A model generated the notes under the pieces. That model was not told the DNA's origin. It ran no database searches and saw only the letters and a list, made by a program, of their open reading frames with translations. The position numbers and the translations under genes were made by a program. Source: Coriaria nepalensis (taxonomy: Eukaryota > Streptophyta > Magnoliopsida > Cucurbitales > Coriariaceae). Taken from it: a DNA stretch of 64,000 bases. Below are positions 10,722-23,984 of this stretch, in pieces. The number at the start of each line of letters is the position of its first letter. The first letter of the stretch is position 1. The stretch is from NCBI GenBank assembly GCA_027186245.1, contig CP114481.1, positions 28,923,501 to 28,987,500 on the forward strand. Reading direction: 5' to 3'.

Positions 10722-13561
10722 TTATCCACTAAACTTCTGTTTGAAGTGTGAAAATAGAATTCGTTCGAACTGCTTTGAAATAAGATATTGACTTGAAATC
10801 ACTAATTGAAAGGATTTTAAAGGTAAACGAATGCATACATTTCTTGCATTGATCATTTGCAAGTGATGCACATAACCTGTTTTCGAAGTGCGAAAATAGA
10901 ATTCGTTTCGATTTCTTTGAAATAAGTTATCGACTTGAAATGACTCATTCAAATGATTTTAAGGTTAAACTAATGCACACTTTCCTTGCAATGATCATTT
11001 GAAAGTTATGCACAAAACTTGCGTTTGAAATGCGAAAATAGAATTCGTTCGAATTGCTTTGAAATATGTTATTGACTTGAAATGACTCATTCAAATGATT
11101 TTGAGGTTAAACTAATGCACACTTTCCTTGCAATGATCATTTGAAAGTTATCCAAGAAAGTTCTGTTTGAAGTGTGAAAATAGAATTCGTTCGAACTGCT
11201 TTGAAATAAGATATTGACTTCAAATCACTAATTGAAAGGATTTTAAAGTTAAACGAATGCATACATTCGTTGCATTGATCATTTGCAAGTTATGCACAGA
11301 ACCTGTTTTCGAAGTGCGAAAATAGAATTCGTTTAGATTTCTTTGAAATAAGTTATTGACTTGAAATGACTCATTCAAATGATTTTCGGGTTAAACTAAT
11401 GCACACTTTCCTTGCACTGATCATTTGAAAGTTATCACAGAAAGTTCTGTTTGAAGTGTGAAAATAAAATTTGTTCGAACTGCTTTGAAATAAGATATTG
11501 ACTTCAAATCACTAATTGAAAGGATTTCAAAGTGAAACGAATGCATACATTCCTTGCATTGATCATTTGCAAGTTATGCACAGAACCTGTTTTCAAAGTG
11601 CGAAAATAGAATTCGTTTAGATTTCTTTGAAATAAGTTATTGACTTGAAATGACTCATTCAAATGATTTTAAGGTTAAACTAATCCGCACTTTCCTTGCA
11701 ATGATCATTTGAAGGTTATCCACGAAACTTCTGTTTGAAGTGTGAAAATATAATTCGTTCGAACTGCTTTGAAATAAGATATTGACTTGAAATCACTAAT
11801 TGAAAGTATTTTAAAGTTAAACGAATGCATATATTCCTTGCATTGATCATTTGCAGGTTATGCACAGAACCTGTTTTCGAAGTGCGAAAATAGAATTCGT
11901 TCGAATTTCTTTGAAATAAGTTATTGACTTGAAATGACTCATTCAAATGATTTTATGGTTAAACTAATGCACACTTTCCTTGCAATGATCATTTGAAAGT
12001 TATCCACTAAACTTCTGTTTGAAGTGTGAAAATATAATTCGTTCGAACTGCGTTGAAATAAGATATTGATTTCAAATCTCTAATTGAAAGGATTTTAAAG
12101 TTAAACGAATGCATACATTCCTTGCATTGATCATTTGCAAGTTATGCACAGAACCTGTTTTCGAAGTGCGAAAATAGAATTCGTTTAGATTTCTTTGAAA
12201 TAAGTTATTGACTTGAAATGACTCATTCAAATGATTTTAAGGTTAAACTAATGCACACTTTCCTTGCAATGACCATTTTAAAGTTATGTACAAATCTTGC
12301 GTTTGAAGTGCGAAAATAGAATTCGTTCGAATTGCTTTGAAATATGTTATTGACTTGAAATGACTCATTCAAATGATTTTGAGGTGAAACTAATGCACAG
12401 TTTCCTTGCAATGATCATTTGAAGGTTATCCACGAAACTTCTGTTTCAAGTGCGAAAATAGAATTCGTTCGAATTGCTTTGAAATAAGTTATTGACTCGA
12501 AATGACTCATTCAAATGATTTTAAGGTTAAACTAATGCACACTTTCCTTGCAATGATCAATTGAAAGTTATGCACAAAACTTGCGTTTGAAGTGCGAAAA
12601 TAGAATTCGTTCGAATTGCTTTGAAATAAGTTATTGACTTGAAATGACTCATTCAAATGATTTTGAGGTTAAACTAATGCACAGTTTCCTTGCAATGATC
12701 ATTTGAAGGTTATCCACGAAACTTCTGTTTCAAGTGCGAAAATAGAATTCGTTCGAATTGCTTTGTAATAAGTTATTGACTTGAAATGACTCATTCAAAT
12801 GATTTTAAGGTTAAACTAATGCACACTTTCCTTAAAATGATCATTTGAAAGTTATGCACAAAACTTGCGTTTGAAGTGCGAAAATAGAATTCGTTCGAAT
12901 TTCTTTGAAATAAGTTATTGACTTGAAATGACTCATTCAAATGATTTTGAGGTTAAACTAATACACAGTTTCCTTGCAATGATCATTTGAAGGTTATCCA
13001 CGAAACTTCTGTTTCAAGTGCGAAAACAGAATTCGTTCGAATTGCTTTGAAATATGTTATTGACTTGAAATGACTCATTCAAATGATTTTGAGGTTAAAC
13101 TAATGCACAGTTTCCTTGCAATGATCATTTGAAGGTTATCCACGAAACTTCTGTTTCAAGTGCGAAAATAGAATTCGTTCGAATTGCTTTGAAATAAGTT
13201 ATTGACTTGAAATGACTCAGTCAAATGATTTTAAGGTTAAACTAATGCACACTTTCCTTGCAATGATCATTTGAAAGTTATGCACAAAACTTGCGTTTGA
13301 AGTGCGAAAATAGAATTCGTTCGAATTGCTTTGAAATAAGTTATTGACTTGAAATGACTCATTCAAATGATTTTAAGGTTAAACTAATGCACACTTTCCT
13401 TGCAATGATCATTTGAAAGTTATGCACAAAACGTGCGTTTGAAGTGCGAAAATAGAATTCGGTCGAATTGCTTTGAAATATCTTATTGACTTGAAATGAC
13501 TCATTCAAATGATTTTATGGTTAAACTAATGCACACTTTCCTTGCAATGATCATTTGAAAG
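10722..13561 (+). repeat. 20-mer HOR, 2840 bp, copy 1
   Basis: It comprises the last 9-mer copy plus about 11 units rich in types A and D (12000-13561). GCGTTGAAATAAGATATTG with TTCAAATCTCTAATTG at about 12050 recurs 2840 bp later. Individual differences from copy 2 include GATTTTCGGG near 11386 and a D-type CCACGAAACTTCTG near 12430, where copy 2 has CCACAAAACTTGCG. It is nested on the 9-mer HOR, so the larger repeat arose after the smaller one. Confidence 0.88.
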
Positions 13562-16401
13562 TTATCCACTAAACTTCTGTTTGAAGTGTGAAAATAGAAT
13601 TCGTTCGAACTGCTTTGAAATAAGATATTGACTTGAAATCACTAATTGAAAGGATTTTAAAGGTAAACGAATGCATACATTCCTTGCATTGATCATTTGC
13701 AAGTTATGCACATAACCTGTTTTCGAAGTGCGAAAATAGAATTCGTTTCGATTTCTTTGAAATAAGTTATCGACTTGAAATGACTCATTCAAATGATTTT
13801 AAGGTTAAACTAATGCACACTTTCCTTGCAATGATCATTTGAAAGTTATGCACAAAACTTGCGTTTGAAATGCGAAAATAGAATTCGTTCGAATTGCTTT
13901 GAAATATGTTATTGACTTGAAATGACTCATTCAAATGATTTTGAGGTTAAACTAATGCACACTTTCCTTGCAATGATTATTTGAAAGTTATCCAAGAAAG
14001 TTCTGTTTGAAGTGTGAAAATAGAATTCGTTCGAACTGCTTTGAAATAAGATATTGACTTCAAATCACTAATTGAAAGGATTTTAAAGTTAAACGAATGC
14101 ATACATTCGTTGCATTGATCATTTGCAAGTTATGCACAGAACCTGTTTTCGAAGTGCGAAAATAGAATTCGTTTAGATTTCTTTGAAATAAGTTATTGAC
14201 TTGAAATGACTCATTCAAATGATTTTAAGGTTAAACTAATGCACACTTTCCTTGCACTGATCATTTGAAAGTTATCCAAGAAAGTTCTGTTTGAAGTGTG
14301 AAAATAAAATTCGTTCGAACTGCTTTGAAATAAGATATTGACTTCAAATCACTAATTGAAATGATTTTAAAGTGAAACGAATGCATACATTCCTTGCATT
14401 GATCATTTGCAAGTTATGCACAGAACCTGTTTTCAAAGTGCGAAAATAGAATTCGTTTAGATTTCTTTGAAATAAGTTATTGACTTGAAATGACTCATTC
14501 AAATGATTTTAAGGTTAAACTAATGCACACTTTCCTTGCAATGATCATTTGAAGGTTATCCACGAAACTTCTGTTTGAAGTGTGAAAATATAATTCGTTC
14601 GAACTGCTTTGAAATAAAATATTGACTTGAAATCACTAATTGAAAGTATTTTAAAGTTAAACGAATGCATATATTCCTTGCATTGATCATTTGCAGGTTA
14701 TGCACAGAACCTGTTTTCGAAGTGCGAAAATAGAATTCGTTCGAATTGCTTTGAAATAAGTTATTGACTTGAAATGACTCATTCAAATGATTTTATGGTT
14801 AAACTAATGCACACTTTCCTTGCAATGATCATTTGAAAGTTATCCACTAAACTTCTGTTTGAAGTGTGAAAATAGAATTCGTTCGAACTGCGTTGAAATA
14901 AGATATTGATTTCAAATCTCTAATTGAAAGGATTTTAAAGTTAAACGAATGCATACATTCCTTGCATTGATCATTTGCAAGTTATGCACAGAACCTGTTT
15001 TCGAAGTGCGAAAATAGAATTCGTTTAGATTTCTTTGAAATAAGTTATTGACTTGAAATGACTCATTCAAATGATTTTAAGGTTAAACTAATGCACACTT
15101 TCCTTGCAATGACCATTTTAAAGTTATGTACAAATCTTGCGTTTGAAGTGCGAAAATAGAATTCGTTCGAATTGCTTTGAAATATGTTATTGACTTGAAA
15201 TGACTCATTCAAATGATTTTGAGGTTAAACTAATGCACAGTTTCCTTGCAATGATCATTTGAAGGTTATCCACAAAACTTGCGTTTGAAGTGCGAAAATA
15301 GAATTCGTTCGAATTGCTTTGAAATAAGTTATTGACTTGAAATGACTCATTCAAATGATTTTGAGGTTAAACTAATGCACAGTTTCCTTGCAATGATCAT
15401 TTGAAGGTTATCCACGAAACTTCTGTTTCAAGTGCGAAAATAGAATTCGTTCGAATTGCTTTGAAATAAGTTATTGACTTGAAATGACTCATTCAAATGA
15501 TTTTAAGGTTAAACTAATGCACACTTTCCTTGCAATGATCATTTGAAAGTTATGCACAAAACTTGCGTTTGAAGTGCGAAAATAGAATTCGTTCGAATTG
15601 CTTTGAAATAAGTTATTGACTTGAAATGACTCATTCAAATGATTTTAAGGTTAAACTAATGCACACTTTCCTTAAAATGATCATTTGAAAGTTATGCACA
15701 AAACTTGCGTTTGAAGTGCGAAAATAGAATTCGTTCGAATTTCTTTGAAATAAGTTATTGACTTGAAATGACTCATTCAAATGATTTTGAGGTTAAACTA
15801 ATACACAGTTTCCTTGCAATGATCATTTGAAGGTTATCCACGAAACTTCTGTTTCAAGTGCGAAAACAGAATTCGTTCGAATTGCTTTGAAATATGTTAT
15901 TGACTTGAAATGACTCATTCAAATGATTTTGAGGTTAAACTAATGCACAGTTTCATTGCAATGATCATTTGAAGGTTATCCACGAAACTTCTGTTTCAAG
16001 TGCGAAAATAGAATTCGTTCGAATTGCTTTGAAATAAGTTATTGACTTGAAATGACTCAGTCAAATGATTTTAAGGTTAAACTAATGCACACTTTCCTTG
16101 CAATGATCATTTGAAAGTTATGCACAAAACTTGCGTTTGAAGTGCGAAAATAGAATTCGTTCGAATTGCTTTGAAATAAGTTATTGACTTGAAATGACTC
16201 ATTCAAATGATTTTAAGGTTAAACTAATGCACACTTTCCTTGCAATGAACATTTGAAAGTTATGCACAAAACTTGCGTTTGAAGTGCGAAAATAGAATTC
16301 GTTCGAATTGCTTTGAAATATCTTATTGACTTGAAATGACTCATTCAAATGATTTTGAGGTTAAACTAATGCACACTTTCCTTGCAATGATCATTTGAAG
16401 G
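13562..16401 (+). repeat. 20-mer HOR, 2840 bp, copy 2
   Basis: It starts with the same TTATCCACTAAACTTC unit as copy 1 and follows it unit for unit: TGCACATAAC at 13707 (10867 in copy 1) and CGTTGAAATA at 14891 (12051 in copy 1). After 16402 the next C-type unit still matches the start of a copy, but about 80 bp later the sequence moves to a different B variant (AAATGAATGCATAC). Confidence 0.88.
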
Positions 16402-18449
16402 TTATCCACTAAACTTCTGTTTGAAGTGTGAAAATATAATTCGTTCGAACTGCTTTGAAATAAGATATTGACTTGAAATCACTAATTGAAATGATTTTAA
16501 AGTTAAATGAATGCATACATTCCTTGCATTGATCATTTGCAAGTTATGCACAAAACTTGTGTTGAAGTGCGAAAATAGAATTCGTTCGAATTGCTTTGAA
16601 ATAAGTTATTGACTTGAAATGACTCATTCAAATGATTTTAAGGTTAAACTAATGCACACTTTCCTTGCAATGAACATTTGAAAGTTATGCACAAAACTTG
16701 CGTTTGAAGTGCGAAAATAAAATTCGTTCGAATTGCTTTGAAATAAGTTATTGACTTGAAATGACTCATTCAAATGATTTTAAGGTTAAACTAATGCACA
16801 CTTTCCTTGCAATGATCATTTGAAAGTTATGCACAAAACTTGCGTTTGAAGTGCGAAAATAGAATTCGTTCGAATTGCTTTGAAATATCTTATTGACTTG
16901 AAATGACTCATTCAAATGATTTTGAGGTTAAACTAATGCACACTTTCCTTGCAATGATCATTTGAAGGTTATCCATGAAACTTCTGTTTGAAGTGTGAAA
17001 ATGTAATTCGTTCGAACTGCTTTGAAATAAGATATTGACTTGAAATCACTAATTGAAATGATTTTAAAGTTAAATGAATGCATACATTCCTTGCATTGAT
17101 CATTTGCAAGTTATGCACAAAACTTTTGTTGAAGTGCGAAAATAGAATTCGTTCGAATTGCTTTGAAATAAGTTATTGACTTGAAATGACTCATTCAAAT
17201 GATTTTAAGGTTAAACTAATGCACACTTTCCTTGCAATGAACATTTGAAAGTTATGCACAAAACTTGTGTTTGAAGTGCGAAAATAGAATTCGTTCGAAT
17301 TGCTTTGAAATATGTTATGGACTTGAAATGACTCATTCAAATGATTTTAAGGTTAGACTAAAGCACACTTTCCCTGCAATGATCATTTGAAAGTTATGCA
17401 CAAAACTTGCGTTTGAAGTGCAAAAATAGAATTCGTTCAAATTGCTTTGAAATAAGTTATTGACTTAATTTGACTCATTCAAATGATTTTAGGGTTAAAC
17501 TAATGCACACTTTCCTTGCAATGATCATTTGAAAGTTATCTAAGAAAGTTCTGTTTGAAGTGTGAAAATAGAATTCGTTCGAACTGCTTTGAAATAAGAT
17601 ATTGACTTCAAATCACTAATTGAAAGGATTTTAAAGTTAAACGAATGCATACATTCCTTGCATTGATCATTTGCAAGTTATGCACAGAACCTGTTTTCGA
17701 AGTGCGAAAATAGAATTCGTTTAGATTTCTTTGAAATAAGTTATTGACTTGAAATGACTCTTTCAAATGATTTTAAGGTTAAACTAATGCACACTTTCCT
17801 TGCAATGATCATTTGAAAGTTATACACGAAACCTCTGTTTGAAGTGTGAAAATAGAATTCGTTCGAACTGCTTTGAAATAAGATATTGACTTGAAATCAC
17901 TAATTGAAATGATTTTAAAGTTAAATGAATGCATACATTCCTTGCATTGATCATTTGAAAGTTATGCACAAAGCTTGCGTTTGAAGTGCGAAAATAGAAT
18001 TCGTTCGAATTGCTTTGAAATATGTTATTGACTTGAAATGACTCATTCAAATGATTTTGAGGTTAAACTAATGCATAGTTTCCTTGCAAAGATCATTTGA
18101 AGGTTATCCACGAAACTTCTGTTTCAAGTGCGAAAATAGAATTCGTTCGAATTGCTTTGAAATAAGTTATTGACTTGAAAAGACTCATTCAAATGATTTT
18201 AAGGTTAAACTAATGCACACTTTCTTTGCAATGATCATTTGAAAGTTATGCACAAAACTTGTGTTTGAAGTGCGAAAATAGAATTCGTTCGAATTGCTTT
18301 GAAATAAGTTATTGACTTGAAATGACTCATTCAAATGATTTTAAGGTTAAACTAATGCACACTTTCCTTGCAATGATCATTTGAAAGTTATGCACAAAGC
18401 TTGCGTTTGAAGTGCGAAAATAGAATTCGTTCGAATTGCTTTGAAATAT
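16402..18449 (+). repeat. 4-mer duplication and mixed monomers
   Basis: A C-B-A-A block begins at 16402 and again at 16969, 567 bp apart (4 x 142 - 1, from the one-base-short TTGTTGAAG unit); the second copy drifts away after about 17290. Then 17320-17700 holds a distinctive run: TTATGGACTTG, GTTAGACTAAAGCAC, CCCTGCAATG, TGCAAAAATAG, TTCAAATTGC, GACTTAATTTGAC and an AAGAAAGTTCTG unit. The same run recurs near 32.8 and 35.2 kb. A and D units fill the rest. Confidence 0.8.
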
Positions 18450-21400
18450 GTTATTGACTTGAAATGACTCATTCAAATGATTTTGAGGTTAAACTAATGC
18501 ATAGTTTCCTTGCAAAGATCATTTGAAGGTTATCCACGAAACTTCTGTTTCAACTGCGAAAATAGAATTCGTTCGAATTGCTTTGAAATAAGTTATTGAC
18601 TTGAAAAGACTCATTCAAATGATTTTGAGGTTAAACTAATGCACAGTTTCCTTGCAATGATCATTTGAAGGTTATCCACGAAACTTCTATTTGAAGTGTG
18701 AAAATATAATTCGTTCGAACTGCTTTGAAATAAGATATTGACTTGAAATCACTAATTGAAATGATTTTAAAGTTAAATGAATGCATACATTCCTTGCATT
18801 GATCATTTCCAAGTTATGCACATAACCTGTTTTCGAAGTGCGAAAATAGAATTCGTTTCGATTTCTTTGAAATAAGTGATTGACTTGAAATGACTCATTC
18901 AAATGACTTTAAAGTTAAACTAATGCACACTTTCCTTGTAATGATCATTTGAAAGTTATGCACAAAGCTTGCGTTTGATGCGCGAGAATAGAATTCGTTC
19001 GAATTGCTTTGAAATATGTTATTGACTTGATATGACTCATTCAAATGATTTTAAGGTTAAACTAATGCACACTTTCCTTGCAATGATCATTTGAAAGTTA
19101 TGCACAAAACTTGCGTTTGAAGTGCGAAAATAGTATTCGTTCGAATTGCTTTGAAATATCTTATTGACTAGAAATGACTCATTCAAATGATTTTGAGGTT
19201 AAACTAATGCACACTTTCCTTGCAATGAACATTTGAAAGTTATGCACAAAACTTGCGTTTGAAGTGCGAAAATAGAATTCGTTCGAATTGCTTTGAAATA
19301 AGTTATTGACTTGGAATGACTCATTCAAATGATTTTAAGGTTAAACTAATGCACACTTTCCTTGCAATGACCATTTGAAAGTTATGCACAAAACTTGCGT
19401 TTGAAGTGCGAAAATAGAATTCGTTCGAATTGCTTTGAAATATCTTATTGACTTGAAATGACTCATTCAAATGATTTTGAGGTTAAACTAATGCACACTT
19501 TCCTTGCAATGATCATTTGAAGGTTATCCACGAAACTTCTGTTTGAAGTGTGAAAATATAATTCGTTCGAACTGCTTTGAAATAAGATATTGACTTAATT
19601 TGACTCATTGAAATGATTTTGAGGTTAAACTAATGCACAGTTTCCTTGCAATGATCATTTGAAGGTTATCCACGAAACTTCTGTTTGAAGTGCGAAAATA
19701 GTATTCGTTCGAATTGCTTTGAAATAAGTTATTGACTTGAAATGACTCATTCAAATGATTTTAAGGTTAAACTAATGCACACTTTCCTTGCAATGAACAT
19801 TTGAAAGTTATGCACAAAACTTGCGTTTGAAGTGCGAAAATAGAATTCGTTCGAATTGCTTTGAAATAAGTTATTGACTTGAAATGACTCATTCAAATGA
19901 TTTTAAGGTTAAACTAATGCACACTTTCCTTGCAATGATCATTTGAAAGTTATGCACAAAGCTTGCGTTTGAAGTGCGAGAATAGAATTCGTTCGAATTG
20001 CTTTGAAATATGTTATTGACTTGATATGACTCATTCAAATGATTTTAAGGTTAAACTAATGCACACTTTCCTTGCAATGATCATTTGAAAGTTATGCACA
20101 AAGCTTGCGTTTGAAGTGCGAAAATAGAATTCGTTCGAATTGCTTTGAAATATGTTATTGACTTGAAATGACTCATTCAAATGATTTTGAGGTTAAACTA
20201 ATGCATAGTTTCCTTGCAAATGTCATTTGAAGGTTATCCACGAAACTTTTGTTTCAAGTGCGAAAATAGAATTCGTTCGAATTGCTTTGAAATAAGTTAT
20301 TGACTTGAAAAGACTCATTGAAATGATTTTGAGGTTAAACTAATGCACAGTTTCCTTGCAATGATCATTTGAAGGTTATCCACGAAACTTCTGTTTGAAG
20401 TGCGAAAATAGTATTCGTTCGAATTGCTTTGAAATAAGTTATTGACTTGAAATGACTCATTCAAATGATTTTAAGGTTAAACTAATGCACACTTTCCTTG
20501 CAATGAACATTTGAAAGTTATGCACAAAACTTGCGTTTGAAGTGCGAAAATAGAATTCGTTCGAATTGCTTTGAAATAAGTTATTGACTTGAAATGACTC
20601 ATTCAAATGATTTTAAGGTTAAACTAATGCACACTTTCCTTGCAATGAACATTTGAAAGTTATGCACAAAACTTGCGTTTGAAGTGCGAAAATAGAATTC
20701 GTTCGAATTGCTTTGAAATAAGTTATTGACTTGGAATGACTCATTCAAATGATTTTAAGGTTAAACTAATGCACACTTTCCTTGCAATGATCATTTGAAA
20801 GTTATGCACAAAACTTGCGTTTGAAGTGCGAAAATAGAATTCGTTCGAATTGCTTTGAAATATCTTATTGACTTGAAATGACTCATTCAAATGATTTTGA
20901 GGTTAAACTAATGCACACTTTCCTTGCAATGATCATTTGAAGGTTATCCACGAAACTTCTGTTTGAAGTGTGAAAATATAATTCGTTCGAACTGCTTTGA
21001 AATAAGATATTGACTTAATTTGACTCATTCAAATGATTTTAAGGTTAAACTAATGCACACTTTCCTTGCAATGATCATTTGAAGGTTATGCACAAAACTT
21101 GCGTTTGAAGTGCGAAAATAGTATTCGTTCGAATTGCTTTGAAATATCTTATTGACTTGAAATGACTCATTCAAATGATTTTGAGGTTAAACTAATGCAC
21201 ACTTTCCTTGCAATGATCATTTGAAGGTTATCCACGAAACTTCTGTTTGAAGTGTGAAAATATAATTCGTTCGAACTGCTTTGAAATAAGATATTGACTT
21301 GAAATCACTAATTGAAATGATTTTAAAGTTAAATGAATGCATACATTCCTTGCATTGATCATTTGCAAGTTATGCACAAAACTTTTGTTGAAGTGCGAAA

Positions 21401-23984
21401 ATAGAATTCGTTCGAATTGCTTTGAAATAAGTTATTGACTTGAAATGACTCATTCAAATGATTTTGAGGTTAAACTAATGCATAGTTTCCTTGCAAAGAT
21501 CATTTGAAGGTTATCCACGAAACTTCTGTTTCAAGTGCGAAAATAGAATTCGTTCGAATTGCTTTGAAATAAGTTATTGACTTGAAAAGACTCATTCAAA
21601 TGATTTTGAGGTTAAACTAATGCACAGTTTCCTTGCAATGATCATTTGAAGGTTATCCACGAAACTTCTGTTTGAAGTGCGAAAATAGTATTCGTTCGAA
21701 TTGCTTTGAAATAAGTTATTGACTTGAAATGACTCATTCAAATGATTTTAAGGTTAAACTAATGCACACTTTCCTTGCAATGAACATTTGAAAGTTATGC
21801 ACAAAACTTGCGTTTGAAGTGCGAAAATAGAATTCGTTCGAATTGCTTTGAAATAAGTTATTGACTTGAAATGACTCATTCAAATGATTTTAAGGTTAAA
21901 CTAATGCACACTTTCCTTGCAATGATCATTTGAAAGTTATGCACAAAGCTTGCGTTTGAAGCGCGAGAATAGAATTCGTACGAATTGCTTTGAAATATGT
22001 TATTGACTTGATATGACTCATTCAAATGATTTTAAGGTTAAACTAATGCACACTTTCCTTGCAATGATCATTTGAAAGTTATGCACAAAGCTTGCGTTTG
22101 AAGTGCGAAAATAGAATTCGTTCGAATTGCTTTGAAATATGTTATTGACTTGAAATGACTCATTCAAATGATTTTAAGGTTAAACTAATGCACACTTTCC
22201 TTGCAATGATCATTTGAAGGTTATCCACGAAACTTCTTTTTGAAGTGCGAAAATATAATTCGTTCGAACTGCTTTGAAATAAGATATTGACTTAATTTGA
22301 CTCATTCAAATGATTTTAAGGTTAAACTAATGCACACTTTCCTTGCAATGATCATTTGAAAGTTATCTAAGAAACTTCTGTTTGAAGTGTGAAAATAGAA
22401 TTCGTTCGAACTTCTTTGAAATAAGATATTGACTTGAAATCACTAATTGAAATGATTTTAAAGTTAAACGAATGCATACATTCCTTGAATTGATCATTTG
22501 CAAGTTATGCACAGAACCTGTTTTCGAAGTGCGAAAATAGAATTCGTTTAGATTTCTTTGAAATAAGTTATTGACTTGAAATGACTCATTCAAATGATTT
22601 TAAGGTTAAACTAATGCACACTTTCCTTGCAATGATCATTTGAAAGTTATACACGAAACCTCTGTTTGAAGTGTGAAAATAGAATTCGTTCGAACTGCTT
22701 TGAAATAAGATATTGACTTGAAATCACTAATTGAAATGATTTTAAAGTTAAATGAATGCATACATTCCTTGCATTGATCATTTGCAAGTTATGCACAAAA
22801 CTTGTGTTGAAGTGCGAAAATAGAATTCGTTCGAATTGCTTTCAAATAAGTTATTGACTTGAAATGACTCATTCAAATGATTTTAAGGTTAAACTAATGC
22901 ACACTTTCCTTGCAATGAACATTTGAAAGTTATGCACAAAACTTGTGTTTGAAGTGCGAAAATAGAATTCGTTCGAATTGCTTTGAAATAAGTTATTGAC
23001 TTGAAATGACTCATTCAAATGATTTTAAGGCTAAACTAATGCACACTTTCCTTGCAATAATCATTTGAAAGTTATGCACCAAGCTTGCGTTTGAAGTGCG
23101 AAAATAGAATTCGTTCGAATTGCTTTGAAATAAGTTATTGACTTGAAATGACTCATTCAAATGATTTTAAGGTTAAACTAATGCACACTTTCCTTGCAAT
23201 GAACATTTGAAAGTTATGCACAAAACTTGCGTTTGAAGTGCGAAAATAGAATTCGTTCGAATTGCTTTGAAATAAGTTATTGACTTGGAATGACTCATTC
23301 AAATGATTTTAAGGTTAAACTAATGCACACTTTCCTTGCAATGATCATTTGAAAGTTATGCACAAAACTTGCGTTTGAAGTGCGAAAATAGAATTCGTTC
23401 GAATTGCTTTGAAATATCTTATTGACTTGAAATGACTCATTCAAATGATTTTGAGGTTAAACTAATGCACACTTTCCTTGCAATGATCATTTGAAGGTTA
23501 TCCACGAAACTTCTGTTTGAAGTGTGAAAATATAATTCGTTCGAACTGCTTTGAAATAAGATATTGACTTAATTTGACTCATTCAAATGATTTTAAGGTT
23601 AAACTAATGCACACTTTCCTTGCAATGATCATTTGAAGGTTATGCACAAAACTTGCGTTTGAAGTGCGAAAATAGTATTCGTTCGAATTGCTTTGAAATA
23701 TGTTATTGACTTGAAATGACTCATTCAAATGATTTTGAGGTTAAACTAATGCACACTTTCCTTGCAATGATCATTTGAAGGTTATCCACGAAACTTCTGT
23801 TTGAAGTGTGAAAATATAATTCGTTCGAACTGCTTTGAAATAAGATATTGACTTGAAATCACTAATTGAAATGATTTTAAAGTTAAATGAATGCATACAT
23901 TCCTTGCATTGATCATTTGCAAGTTATGCACAAAACTTTTGTTGAAGTGCGAAAATAGAATTCGTTCGAATTGCTTTGAAATAA
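18450..23984 (+). repeat. 39-mer higher-order repeat, 5535 bp, copy 1
   Basis: Landmarks recur at exactly +5535: GTTTCAA[C/G]TGCG at 18546, GAAGCGCGAGAATAG near 21960, GCTTTCAAATAAG near 22836, and GCACCAAGC near 23077. 5535 is 39 x 142 - 3, explained by units with one-base deletions. Inside are shorter echoes: 1420 bp (GACTTGGAATGAC at 19311 and 20731) and 2554 bp (18-mer; the same marker at 20731 and 23285, ACTTTTGTTG at 21381 and 23935). By eye the two copies differ at only a handful of bases. Confidence 0.93.

Larger units (their letters stand above)
8166..11999 (+). repeat. 9-mer higher-order repeat, 1278 bp, 3 copies
   Basis: Copies 8166-9443, 9444-10721 and 10722-11999. The anchor TTATCCACTAAACTTC lies at 9444, 10722 and 12000 (a diverged form at 8166). 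TGCACATAAC lies at 8311, 9589 and 10867. Each copy contains several C-B dimers with TTCAAATCACTAATTG. Small differences mark each copy, for example AAGTGATGCACATAAC at 10861 in place of AAGTTATGCACATAAC, and GATTTTCGGG near 11386. The copies are clearly homologous but not identical. Confidence 0.9.
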
